DNA of 64,000 nt, taken from positions 186,001 through 250,000 of the forward strand of contig NZ_JBGCCT010000007.1 of NCBI RefSeq assembly GCF_041260665.1. The letters run 5' to 3'. Shown piece by piece: positions 29,239-36,272 of this stretch; the first letter of the stretch is position 1; every line of letters begins with the position of its first letter. The notes beneath the pieces are model-generated. The model was not told the origin of the DNA, did no database searches, and saw only the letters and a list, made by a program, of their open reading frames with translations. Made by a program: the position numbers and the translations under genes. The DNA is from Catenulispora sp. GP43 (GTDB taxonomy: Bacteria; Actinomycetota; Actinomycetes; Streptomycetales; Catenulisporaceae).

Positions 29239-29880
29239 TCAGGGCCGGGCCCGGGCCGGCTCGCGGGCGGGCAGTCCCCGCAGCAGGGCGTCGAGGAAGA
29301 GGTCGAAGCGGGGGGCGGCCCGGCCCAGGTCGAGGGAGTTCTCCGTACCCGCCAGCCAGCTCACGATCGAGGTCGCGAAGATGTACCAGCTCTGCTCGGC
29401 CATCTCCGGCGGGGCGCCGGCGACCGTGAACGCCTCGATCACCTGCTCCCGCAGCCGGGCGAACGAGGCGGGGTTGTGCTGGTGCGGCCGGGCGATGCGC
29501 GAGGCGTAGCCGGGGACGGCCAGGAACTCGTCGTGCATCGACCACGCCAGCCGCCGCAGCCAGTCCCGCCACTGCCTGGCCCGCGGTGGGTCGCCGGGCA
29601 GCACGCGCTCGACGATGGCCTCGCTGACCAGGTCCGCGATCGCCTGATGGCTCGGTACCCAGCGGTACAGCGCGCCATGGCTCACGCCGAGCCGGCCGGC
29701 CAGTTCCCGCACGGTGAGCGTGTCCAGATTCGACTCCAGCGCCGCCGCGACGATCAGGTCGCGGCTCAGCTGGGCGGGGCGGCCGCGCTTGGGGCGCGAC
29801 GGTTCCGGACCCCGGACTGGTTCCGGACCCTCGGCTGGTTCTCGACCCCGCGCTGTGGCCGGGCCGCTGGTGGCGGGCAT
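29239..29880 (-). CDS. TetR-family regulator
   Basis: 213 residues. After a Pro/Gly-rich N-terminal 30 residues comes R-D-L-I-V-A-A-A-L-E and the HTH V-R-E-L-A-G-R-L-G-V-S-H-G-A-L-Y-R-W-V. The C-terminal domain (W-R-D-W-L-R-R-L-A-W-S-M-H) is of the TetR_C tetracycline-repressor-like class. It ends 73 bp before the other tetR promoter. Target unknown; the only gene upstream of it is an acyl-CoA dehydrogenase remnant. Confidence 0.86.
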   Translation of the reverse strand: MPATSGPATARGREPAEGPEPVRGPEPSRPKRGRPAQLSRDLIVAAALESNLDTLTVRELAGRLGVSHGALYRWVPSHQAIADLVSEAIVERVLPGDPPRARQWRDWLRRLAWSMHDEFLAVPGYASRIARPHQHNPASFARLREQVIEAFTVAGAPPEMAEQSWYIFATSIVSWLAGTENSLDLGRAAPRFDLFLDALLRGLPAREPARARP

Positions 29881-29955
29881 GGTCCGATTCTACGGACGGC
29901 GCCGGGGCGCGGTCGGCGGGCACGGACGCACGGCGGCGCGGCAGCCGTCACCAGC

Positions 29956-30189
29956 TTTAGTGTTCACTTCCAGCTGGCCGACATGGTGACCACCGCGCGC
30001 GTCGGACGTGCGTACATCGATGACCTGCTGGTGGACATCGTCGGGCGTTGTCTGCAACTGCACGGGGCCTACGGCTACATGCTCGAACACCGCATCGCGC
30101 ATGACTGTCTGGACTCGCGGATCTCCACGATCTACGGCGGCACCACGGAGATCATGAAGGAGATCGTGGGGCGCGAACTGGGCCTGTAG
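29956..30189 (+). pseudogene. Acyl-CoA dehydrogenase, C-terminal remnant
   Basis: The frame reads F-Q-L-A-D-M-V-T-T-A-R-V-G-R-A-Y-I-D-D, then V-G-R-C-L-Q-L-H-G-A-Y-G-Y-M, and ends I-Y-G-G-T-T-E-I-M-K-E-I-V-G-R-E-L-G-L, which is the C-terminus of acyl-CoA dehydrogenases. About 20 residues normally lying between the first two stretches are missing, and the N-terminal three quarters of the enzyme is absent. No start codon with an RBS. The preceding sequence runs into the tetR promoter, so this is a decayed copy. Confidence 0.8.
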
Positions 30190-30637
30190 GACTGGCAGTA
30201 CGCGCGGGGTGCAGCCGGCAGCCGACGCGCTGTGCCCCGCTGGTCCAGTCCACGAAGACGTTGCCGCAGCCTTGGACGCGGCAGAGCTTGAGCCGGTGCG
30301 GGCCGCCGACGTCCAGGACGGCGGCCAGTGCTGTGGACACCGCCGCCTCGTGCCCGGTCCCGCCTATCGCTATCAGGGTCCAGACACCCTGGTGCGAGGC
30401 GAGGTCCAACCGCAGGTCCTGCGCCGCGAGCATGGCCCGTACCGCGTCCAGCACGGCCCGGTCGTCGCCGACCGCGTCCCGGATCGCGCGCCAGTGGCGC
30501 GGTGCCCTGCTCGGGGTGGTCTCGTTGAGCAGGGCTTCGGCGTCGAGGAGGAAGGCGCGGAACTGCCGGAACGGCACTCGGGCGCAGAGCCATGCGCGCA
30601 GCGGGACGTCCGACCCGGGCGCCTGACGCTCATCCAT
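30152..30637 (-). CDS. CGNR zinc-finger-like protein, degenerate C-terminus
   Basis: 161 residues. The centre fits the ABATE/CGNR family (W-T-L-I-A-I-G-G-T-G-H-E), then C-R-V-Q-G-C-G-N-V-F-V-D-W-T, the first zinc half. The second half, normally C-x-x-x-x-C-G-N-R, is replaced by G-C-R-L-H-P-A-R, and the last residues overlap the acyl-CoA dehydrogenase remnant in antisense. So the gene probably lost its end in a rearrangement. It starts 6 bp after the L11-paralogue stop and is likely co-transcribed with it. The protein may be a nonfunctional regulator. Confidence 0.55.
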   Translation of the reverse strand: MDERQAPGSDVPLRAWLCARVPFRQFRAFLLDAEALLNETTPSRAPRHWRAIRDAVGDDRAVLDAVRAMLAAQDLRLDLASHQGVWTLIAIGGTGHEAAVSTALAAVLDVGGPHRLKLCRVQGCGNVFVDWTSGAQRVGCRLHPARTASPTGPVRAPRSPS

Positions 30638-30643
30638 TCGTCG

Positions 30644-31072
30644 TCATCCAACGATCTGGATTCCCATGGACCGCGCAGTGCCGGCGATTATCTTCTGCGC
30701 CGCCTCCGGCGATTCAGCGTCCAGATCCGGCATTTTCACGGCGGCGATCTCCGCGAGCTGTCGCTGCGAGATCGACCCGCTCATTTGCGAATTCGGCCGC
30801 CCCGATCCCTTCGCGATGCCGGCGGCACGCAGGATCAGGCTGGCCGTGGCAGGGGTCTTGACCCGCACCTGGAACGACCTGTCCTCGAAGACGGTCACGT
30901 CGGCGGCCACCCGCAGCCCGCGATGCGCGGCCGTGGCCTCGTTGAACTCCTTCGACAACGCGACGATGTTGATGCCGTATACGCCGATCGTCTGACCGAG
31001 CTTGGCCATATTGACGCTGCCGCCCTCGTGCTCGATCCGGACGACGGCGAGGGTTTTGGGCTTCGATGCCAT
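30644..31072 (-). CDS. Ribosomal protein L11 paralogue
   Basis: 142 residues, collinear with L11: N-terminal domain with G-V-Y-G-I-N-I-V-A-L-S-K-E-F-N and V-T-V-F-E-D-R-S-F, C-terminal rRNA-binding domain with I-A-A-V-K-M-P-D-L-D-A-E and I-I-A-G-T-A-R-S-M-G-I. The proline-rich segment of normal L11 (P-A-P-P-V-G-P-A-L-G), where thiostrepton-resistance mutations map, reads V-N-M-A-K-L-G-Q-T-I-G instead. The normal rplK, usually beside rplA and nusG, is not here. AAAGGA precedes ATG and a good promoter lies upstream, so it is probably expressed. Possible roles: alternative L11, antibiotic tolerance, or an extraribosomal regulator. Confidence 0.85.
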   Translation of the reverse strand: MASKPKTLAVVRIEHEGGSVNMAKLGQTIGVYGINIVALSKEFNEATAAHRGLRVAADVTVFEDRSFQVRVKTPATASLILRAAGIAKGSGRPNSQMSGSISQRQLAEIAAVKMPDLDAESPEAAQKIIAGTARSMGIQIVG

Positions 31073-31105
31073 GGCGGATGTCCTTTCTTCCGTATGGCTT
31101 TCGAC

Positions 31106-31134
31106 GCTACAAATTGCCGCGACGTCAATGTCAA
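31106..31134 (-). promoter_or_regulatory. Housekeeping-type promoter of the L11 paralogue
   Basis: Minus strand TTGACA (31134-31129), 17-bp spacer, TGTAGC (31111-31106). The -10 ends 34 bp before ATG 31072. Confidence 0.55.
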
Positions 31135-31153
31135 ACGGTCCGCCGGCGACGCG

Positions 31154-31528
31154 ATGTCGAGCCACAAGAACTGGGTCAACGAGGGCGGCCTGCCCAACGC
31201 GCAACTGGCCATCGCCCTGAACCAGGACGGCCGGCTGGAGCTGTTCGCGGTGAACGGCACCGAGCTGGACCACATCTGGCAGACCGCGCCGAACGCCGCC
31301 TGGTCCGCCTGGGCCAAACTCGGCGGCGGCGGGTGCCGGATCGCGGCCGGCGCCAACGCCGACGGCCGCATCGAGCTCTTCGCCTCCAGCGACGCAGGGG
31401 TCTTCCACTGCTGGCAGGAGGTGTTCGCCTTCAGCAGCTCAGGGGTCTTCCACAAGTGGCAGACGGGATTCAACAGCTGGTCGGACTGGGGGTGGCTGAA
31501 CTCGACGGCGGGGCCTTCGCCGGCGTGA
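31154..31528 (+). pseudogene. PLL/tectonin-like lectin fragment
   Basis: 124 residues with repeated units of the type N-Q-D-G-R-L-E-L-F-A-V-N-G-T and A-D-G-R-I-E-L-F-A-S-S-D-A-G-V-F-H-C-W-Q, as in the DUF346/PLL seven-bladed propeller lectins. Only two to three blades are present, with a shortened, fused pair (H-C-W-Q-E-V-F-A-F-S-S-S-G-V-F-H-K-W-Q). No signal peptide. A full propeller needs about seven blades, so I consider this a truncated remnant; its ATG also lies beyond the divergent L11 promoter. Confidence 0.6.
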
Positions 31529-31566
31529 GGTGCGGCCGGAGCTGAAGGCCGCTCGGTCCGTTGACG

Positions 31567-31604
31567 GCGGCGTCGCGATCCTTCTGGCGGGATCGCGACG
31601 CCGC
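31567..31604. terminator. Long hairpin
   Basis: A perfect 15-bp stem GCGGCGTCGCGATCC / GGATCGCGACGCCGC with an 8-nt loop, followed by TTGAAACCTTT. It follows the lectin fragment. Confidence 0.65.
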
Positions 31605-31688
31605 TTGAAACCTTTAGGCGGGCATTCAGGGGTCGGCCGGGAACCTTAAGGAGTAGAGAGACGAGCCAGCCCAGTACAGGATGCTCGC

Positions 31689-32228
31689 ATGTGCACGCTT
31701 TGGTGGGATGAACTAGTCGGATACCTTGAGACCGCGGTCTTCGAGGGTCTGCTGTTCGAAGGCTCGTTTCTTGACGACGCTGCCGGGTTCCGGCGGTTCT
31801 GCCCAATGTCGACGCCGGTCTATCTTGAATCGGGCGACGGGCTGCTCAAGCTCTCGACCGGTGTCAACGGCGGCGACATCAACTTCGCGGTGGTCCGCGC
31901 TCCTGTCTGGGAGGCGTACGGTGAGGACTGGGGGGACATGGACAAAGTCGGCGTCCTCGATGTCACCTATACCTATTTCGGAGAGCAGCAAAAGGTGCGG
32001 TGCTCCCAGTTGCGCTGTGCGATCGACAACCAGCCCGGCGCGCAACGCGGAGTCGTCCGTCTGGTGGAAATGACCTTCGGTGCCGACCAGAAGGTGCTGT
32101 TCGACCCCGGCTGGCCCGCGGGCATCCGTGTCGAGGCGAACAAGCGCCTCGAAGAGGGGCTGGCGTTCGACGGACGCCTCCCCACGGATCTCAATATCCG
32201 CACCTGGACCAGACTCCAGTCCGAGTAG
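31689..32228 (+). CDS. Unknown protein, 179 residues
   Basis: No family recognised. The sequence begins M-C-T-L-W-W-D-E-L-V-G and is rich in aromatic and acidic residues (W-E-A-Y-G-E-D-W-G-D-M-D-K), with mostly beta-type hydrophobic alternation (V-L-D-V-T-Y-T-Y-F). There is no signal peptide or membrane segment. The ribosome binding site before 31689 is weak; ATG 31806 is a possible later start. It lies 56 bp before the NLR operon in the same direction, so it may be an accessory or unrelated gene. Confidence 0.55.
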   Translation: MCTLWWDELVGYLETAVFEGLLFEGSFLDDAAGFRRFCPMSTPVYLESGDGLLKLSTGVNGGDINFAVVRAPVWEAYGEDWGDMDKVGVLDVTYTYFGEQQKVRCSQLRCAIDNQPGAQRGVVRLVEMTFGADQKVLFDPGWPAGIRVEANKRLEEGLAFDGRLPTDLNIRTWTRLQSE

Positions 32229-32284
32229 GAAGCCGCTTTTCGTTCTCGGTTGAGCAAGCCGTCCCGAGGCCATAGCGTTGCCGT

Positions 32285-32674
32285 GTGGATGACAGTGTGA
32301 TCAACGGCGTCGTCAGTACCCTGACGGGCGCGCTGGCCGCGTACGGCACGAACGTCCTGACGACCTCCGAGACGGCCGCGGCCGATGCCTCGGTGGGGCT
32401 GGCGCGCAGGGTGTGGGCGCGTATTCGGCATCATTCTGATGTCGCCGAGGCGGTGGAGGCTGTCGCGGCGCATCCGGGTGACGAGGACTACGAGGCCGTC
32501 CTGAGGACGAAGCTGGCGAAGTCGATGCAGCGCGAGCCCGAGTTGGCGCGGGATCTCGGGGCGCTGCTGGGGATCGCGGTGACCGCCTCCGGCGACCACT
32601 CGATCGCGGTGCAGACCAACCACGGCATCCTGTCGACCGGGGACAACGCCACGAACGTCCAGTTCGGGGCATGA
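32285..32674 (+). CDS. Helical effector-like protein with C-terminal amyloid-type motif
   Basis: 129 residues, GTG start. The first 100 residues are predicted helical (V-I-N-G-V-V-S-T-L-T-G-A-L-A-A-Y-G, then R-R-V-W-A-R-I-R-H-H-S-D-V) without a signal peptide. The last 18 residues, N-H-G-I-L-S-T-G-D-N-A-T-N-V-Q-F-G-A, form a Gly/Asn-rich motif with a V-Q-F-G core like RHIM. The next protein begins with almost the same motif. This is the layout described for bacterial Bell-domain effectors with BASS amyloid motifs encoded beside NLR genes. The stop overlaps the NLR start (ATGA). I infer a cell-death or membrane-acting effector; the Bell assignment is from pattern, not search. Confidence 0.7.
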   Translation: MDDSVINGVVSTLTGALAAYGTNVLTTSETAAADASVGLARRVWARIRHHSDVAEAVEAVAAHPGDEDYEAVLRTKLAKSMQREPELARDLGALLGIAVTASGDHSIAVQTNHGILSTGDNATNVQFGA

Positions 32675-34788
32675 CCGGTTCGGCCTGGGCCGGCACCAAC
32701 TTCGGCATCCTGTCCAGCGGCGACAACGCGACCAACGTCGCCGTGCGCTTCGACGGCGCGCCGCCGCGCCCCGAGGAGGTGGCGTACGTCCCGCCCTCGC
32801 CGGTCCACCTGCACGGCCTGTTCGTCGGCCGCGAGCGCGAACTCGCCGCCGTGCACACGGCGCTGACCAGCGGCAACGGGGTCATCACGCAGGCGATCAC
32901 CGGGCTCGGCGGCATCGGCAAGACGACGCTGGCCAAGCACTACGCGGTCGCGTACCGCGAGCAGTACACGATGGTCCACTGGCTGGTGGCCGAGAGCGCG
33001 GAGCAGATCGAGTCCGAGCTGGCCCGGCTGGCAGCCAGGATCGACGCCCGCTTCGCGCTCGCGCCGGTCGCCTTCGCGGCGGCGTGGGCCAGGGCCTGGC
33101 TCGTCGCGCATCCGGGCTGGCTGCTGGTCCTGGACAACGTCGTCGACCGCGAGGACGTCGTGCCGCTGATGCAGGACCTGGCCGGCGGCCGGTTCCTGGT
33201 GACGACCCGCGTGGCCACCGGCTGGCGGGGTATCAGCCCCCTGCGGCTCGGGACGCTGCCGCCGGACGCCGCGATCGCGCTGCTCGGCGAGCTGGCCGGA
33301 TCCCCGATCGACGCGGAGGCGGCGCGCGGCATCTGCGAAGAGCTGGGCTGGCTGCCGCTGGCGATCGAGCAGGCCGGATCCTTCCTCGAACAGACCCGCA
33401 TCGGCGCCGCGGACTATCTGGAGCTGGTGCGGAACAGCCACGGCGTGGACGCGATCGCGAGGGTCTGGAACGTGACCATGGACCGGATCGCGGCGCAGGA
33501 CCTGCTGGCGGTGGAGCTGCTGGGGGTCCTGGCATGGTTCGCCCCGGTCGCGGTGCCCCGCCGGCTGCTCGATCCGATGGGGACGACCGCCACCGTCGCG
33601 GCGGCTTTGGGCCTGCTCCACCGGTACAGCATGATCGAGCTGTCGGAAGCCGAGATCACGGTCCACCGGCTGGTGCAGAGCGGTGCCCGGAACGGTATGG
33701 GGTCCTCGGGCCCCGCCTATTGCCAGCGCGCGACGGCCCTCATCGACAGGTCGATCAGTGCGGGATCGGTCCCCGTGCCCCAGCTGTTGGGCCACCTGGA
33801 CGCGTTGTGTGGTCACATCACCGACGGGTTCGACGAGGTGTACCAGCACCTGATCTCGATCTGCGTCGGCCTTGATGCGCTGGGAATGAGTCACCGCGTT
33901 GTCGCCCACCTGCAACGGATCACCTCGCATCTGGACTCCACACTCGGCCCCGAAGCCGCTGAGACCTTGAGATGCCGCGGCTTGCTCGCATCGGCATACT
34001 TGGCTCGCGGAGAAGTCCGCAGCGGCCATACCGAACTTGCCGACGTGCTCGCCATCACCGAACGCAGTCACGGGCCGAGGACGATCGAGACGATCAGGGC
34101 GCAAGCCAACCTCGGCCAGGCTTTCTACGAGGCCCGTGACTACAAGCGGTCGATAGAGATCTACCAGGCGGTGCTGACCGCTCTGGAAGAGGTCGCCGAT
34201 CCCGACGGCGAAGTGACCCTCGCGACCCGATACAACCTGGCCAGCGCCTATCGGGTGACCGGCCGGATTCCGGCGGCGATCTCGCTTTTGGAAGCCACGC
34301 TCCCGGATTGCGAGCGGCTCCTCGGAAGAGACGACATCAGTACCTTCAACGTCCGTACGGTCCTGGCCCACTGCTACGGTGCACAGGGTGATATGGAACG
34401 CAGCATGGCGAACTTCGGGGAGATCTTGACCGACAGCGAGCGTGCCCTCGGCCCCCATCATCGGAATACGCTGATCGTCCGGTCGCAGCTCGCCCACGCG
34501 CACAAAGCCGCAGGCCACCTCGACCTCGCGGTCACCATGGGCAAAGCCGTCGCCAGGGACACCGCCGCGATCCTCGGCCCCGACGATCCGGACGCGCTGA
34601 CCGCGCGCTTCGACCTCGCCGTGGCGCTGGCCGACGCTGGCGAGACCGAGCAAGCCACCATCATGCTGACCGCCCTCGTGAAACGCACCCGCCGCGTCTA
34701 CGGTCCGACCCACGAACGCACCGTCTCCGCGGAGAACGAGCTCGCCGAACTTGCCTGTCGGTCAAGCACTGTACGTTCTTCGCCATGA
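32671..34788 (+). CDS. NLR-like protein: amyloid motif, NB-ARC, TPR
   Basis: 705 residues. Residues 10-27 (N-F-G-I-L-S-S-G-D-N-A-T-N-V-A-V-R-F) match the C-terminal motif of the preceding protein. The NB-ARC ATPase follows: Walker A G-L-G-G-I-G-K84-T-T, Walker B L-L-V-L-D155-N, sensor F-L-V-T-T-R180, and L-G-W-L-P-L-A for the GxP region. Residues about 380-700 are TPR helix pairs of about 42 residues, the likely ligand sensor. In the described mechanism, ligand binding and ATP-driven oligomerisation let the N-terminal motif template amyloid folding of the effector motif. Both neighbours overlap by 4 nt. Confidence 0.85.
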   Translation: MTGSAWAGTNFGILSSGDNATNVAVRFDGAPPRPEEVAYVPPSPVHLHGLFVGRERELAAVHTALTSGNGVITQAITGLGGIGKTTLAKHYAVAYREQYTMVHWLVAESAEQIESELARLAARIDARFALAPVAFAAAWARAWLVAHPGWLLVLDNVVDREDVVPLMQDLAGGRFLVTTRVATGWRGISPLRLGTLPPDAAIALLGELAGSPIDAEAARGICEELGWLPLAIEQAGSFLEQTRIGAADYLELVRNSHGVDAIARVWNVTMDRIAAQDLLAVELLGVLAWFAPVAVPRRLLDPMGTTATVAAALGLLHRYSMIELSEAEITVHRLVQSGARNGMGSSGPAYCQRATALIDRSISAGSVPVPQLLGHLDALCGHITDGFDEVYQHLISICVGLDALGMSHRVVAHLQRITSHLDSTLGPEAAETLRCRGLLASAYLARGEVRSGHTELADVLAITERSHGPRTIETIRAQANLGQAFYEARDYKRSIEIYQAVLTALEEVADPDGEVTLATRYNLASAYRVTGRIPAAISLLEATLPDCERLLGRDDISTFNVRTVLAHCYGAQGDMERSMANFGEILTDSERALGPHHRNTLIVRSQLAHAHKAAGHLDLAVTMGKAVARDTAAILGPDDPDALTARFDLAVALADAGETEQATIMLTALVKRTRRVYGPTHERTVSAENELAELACRSSTVRSSP

Positions 34789-36212
34789 CTCAGGGGACGA
34801 CCTATCTGGAGCTGTCCGAAGACAGCGGCAGCGCTCATAAGTTCTACGAGGTGACGGTCACCGGCACCACCGTCGACATCCGCTACGGCCGCATAGGCAC
34901 CGACGGCTCCCGGCAGACCTCGACGTTCCCGACGGTCGAGAAGGCCGAGGCGGCGGCGGCCAAGAAGATCGGCGAGAAGGTGCGCAAGGGCTACGCCCCC
35001 TCCGTGATGGGTGCCCGCGCGGCGCGCAGCATCACCCGGCGCGCGGTGTCCTCGGCGCCTTCCACGGCGCGGTCGAAGGCGCCGGTGCTGTGGCGGTTCC
35101 GGACCGCTTCCAGCGCGTTCGGCATCCACATCGACGGCGATCGCTGCTGGGTGGGCAACCAGTCCGGCGACGTCTACAGCCTCGGGCACGACGGGCAGGT
35201 GCTGTCCCGGTTCCAGCTGCCGGACGGGGTCAAGTGCCTGGTGGCCGACGATTTCTGGATCTACGCGGGCTGCGACGACGGCTCCGTCTACGACCTGTCC
35301 GGCAAGATCCCGCACGCCGCCTACCGAATCGACCAGGACGTCGACATCTACTGGCTGGACATCCACGAGGGTGTGCTGGCGGTCTCCGATGCCGGCGGGC
35401 GCCTGGTCGTCATCGACCACGAGGAGGAGCACCAGTGGTCGCGCAACAGCTCGGGCACCGGCGCCTGGATGGTGCGCTCTGACGCCGAGGCGGTCTACCA
35501 CGGGCACAGCGCCGGCGTCACCGCCTACGCCGCCGACGGCGGGCGGGAGCTGTGGAACACCAAGACACCGGGCAATGTGCTGTTCGGGTGGCAGGAATCA
35601 GACCACGTCTACGCGGGTACCGGGCGCCATGTCGTGCACAAGATCGCCAAGGCGGACGGCCGGCTGGTCGCCGAGTACCGCTGCGACACCGCCGTCTACT
35701 CCTGCGCGACCGCCCCTGACGGCCGCTATGTCTTCGCCGGCGACAGCGCGTCCTCCGTGTACTGCTTCGCCGTCGACGGCACGCGCCTGTGGAAGCTCGG
35801 CACCGGCTGCGGCTCGGCGCTGTCGATGCAGTACCGCGACGGCCGCCTCTACATCGTCACCACGGATGGTTCGCTGGCGTGTATCGACGCCACCGAGTCG
35901 GCGATCACGGCGGCGCAGGGCGGCGTCGTGCCGACCGTCCTCGATGTGAAGGCGAGCGCGGCCCTGCCGGTCGCCACGCCGGCGACGGCGGTCGCCACGA
36001 CCACCGTCGCCGGCTCCGGCACGATCGTGGAATGCGTCGACGACCACGGCCGCGTCCGGGTGCGCGTCGTCGGCGGCGGCTTCCAGAGCGGCTGGAACGT
36101 GCAGTTCCCGCGCGACATGCGGGTCGTCGGCGCGCGCTACGTCGTCGAGGAGATCCACGAGGCCAGCCGCGGGTTCTACCGGGTCCGCGGGGAGATCAAG
36201 CGGCTGGTGTGA
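34785..36212 (+). CDS. WGR domain and beta-propeller protein
   Basis: 475 residues. Residues 5-70 form a WGR-type domain (F-Y-E-V-T-V-T-G-T-T-V-D-I-R-Y-G-R-I-G-T-D-G), a module that senses DNA ends or nucleic acid in PARPs. Residues about 100-375 are seven or so PQQ/WD-like blades with repeated G-D-V-Y-S-L-G-x-D-G and G-S-V-Y-D-L motifs. A C-terminal 70-residue part (I-V-E-C-V-D-D-H-G-R-V-R-V-R-V-V) is not assigned. No signal peptide. ATGA overlap with the NLR gene makes it part of the operon. It may be a damage sensor, or a scaffold for the NLR. Confidence 0.8.
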   Translation: MTQGTTYLELSEDSGSAHKFYEVTVTGTTVDIRYGRIGTDGSRQTSTFPTVEKAEAAAAKKIGEKVRKGYAPSVMGARAARSITRRAVSSAPSTARSKAPVLWRFRTASSAFGIHIDGDRCWVGNQSGDVYSLGHDGQVLSRFQLPDGVKCLVADDFWIYAGCDDGSVYDLSGKIPHAAYRIDQDVDIYWLDIHEGVLAVSDAGGRLVVIDHEEEHQWSRNSSGTGAWMVRSDAEAVYHGHSAGVTAYAADGGRELWNTKTPGNVLFGWQESDHVYAGTGRHVVHKIAKADGRLVAEYRCDTAVYSCATAPDGRYVFAGDSASSVYCFAVDGTRLWKLGTGCGSALSMQYRDGRLYIVTTDGSLACIDATESAITAAQGGVVPTVLDVKASAALPVATPATAVATTTVAGSGTIVECVDDHGRVRVRVVGGGFQSGWNVQFPRDMRVVGARYVVEEIHEASRGFYRVRGEIKRLV

Positions 36213-36272
36213 GGGCCTATGAAGGCCTGTGAGGGCCTGTGAGGCCTATGAGAGCGTGTGCGGCGGTGGGAA

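Noticed and set aside
27265-30189. A very long plus-strand frame across MFS, tetR and tetR genes
   Set aside because: It is antisense to three well-supported genes; only the last 78 codons (acyl-CoA dehydrogenase tail) are real homology.
36210-36252. GGCCTATGA/GGCCTGTGA mini-repeats after the WGR gene
   Set aside because: Very short and imperfect; no sign of function.
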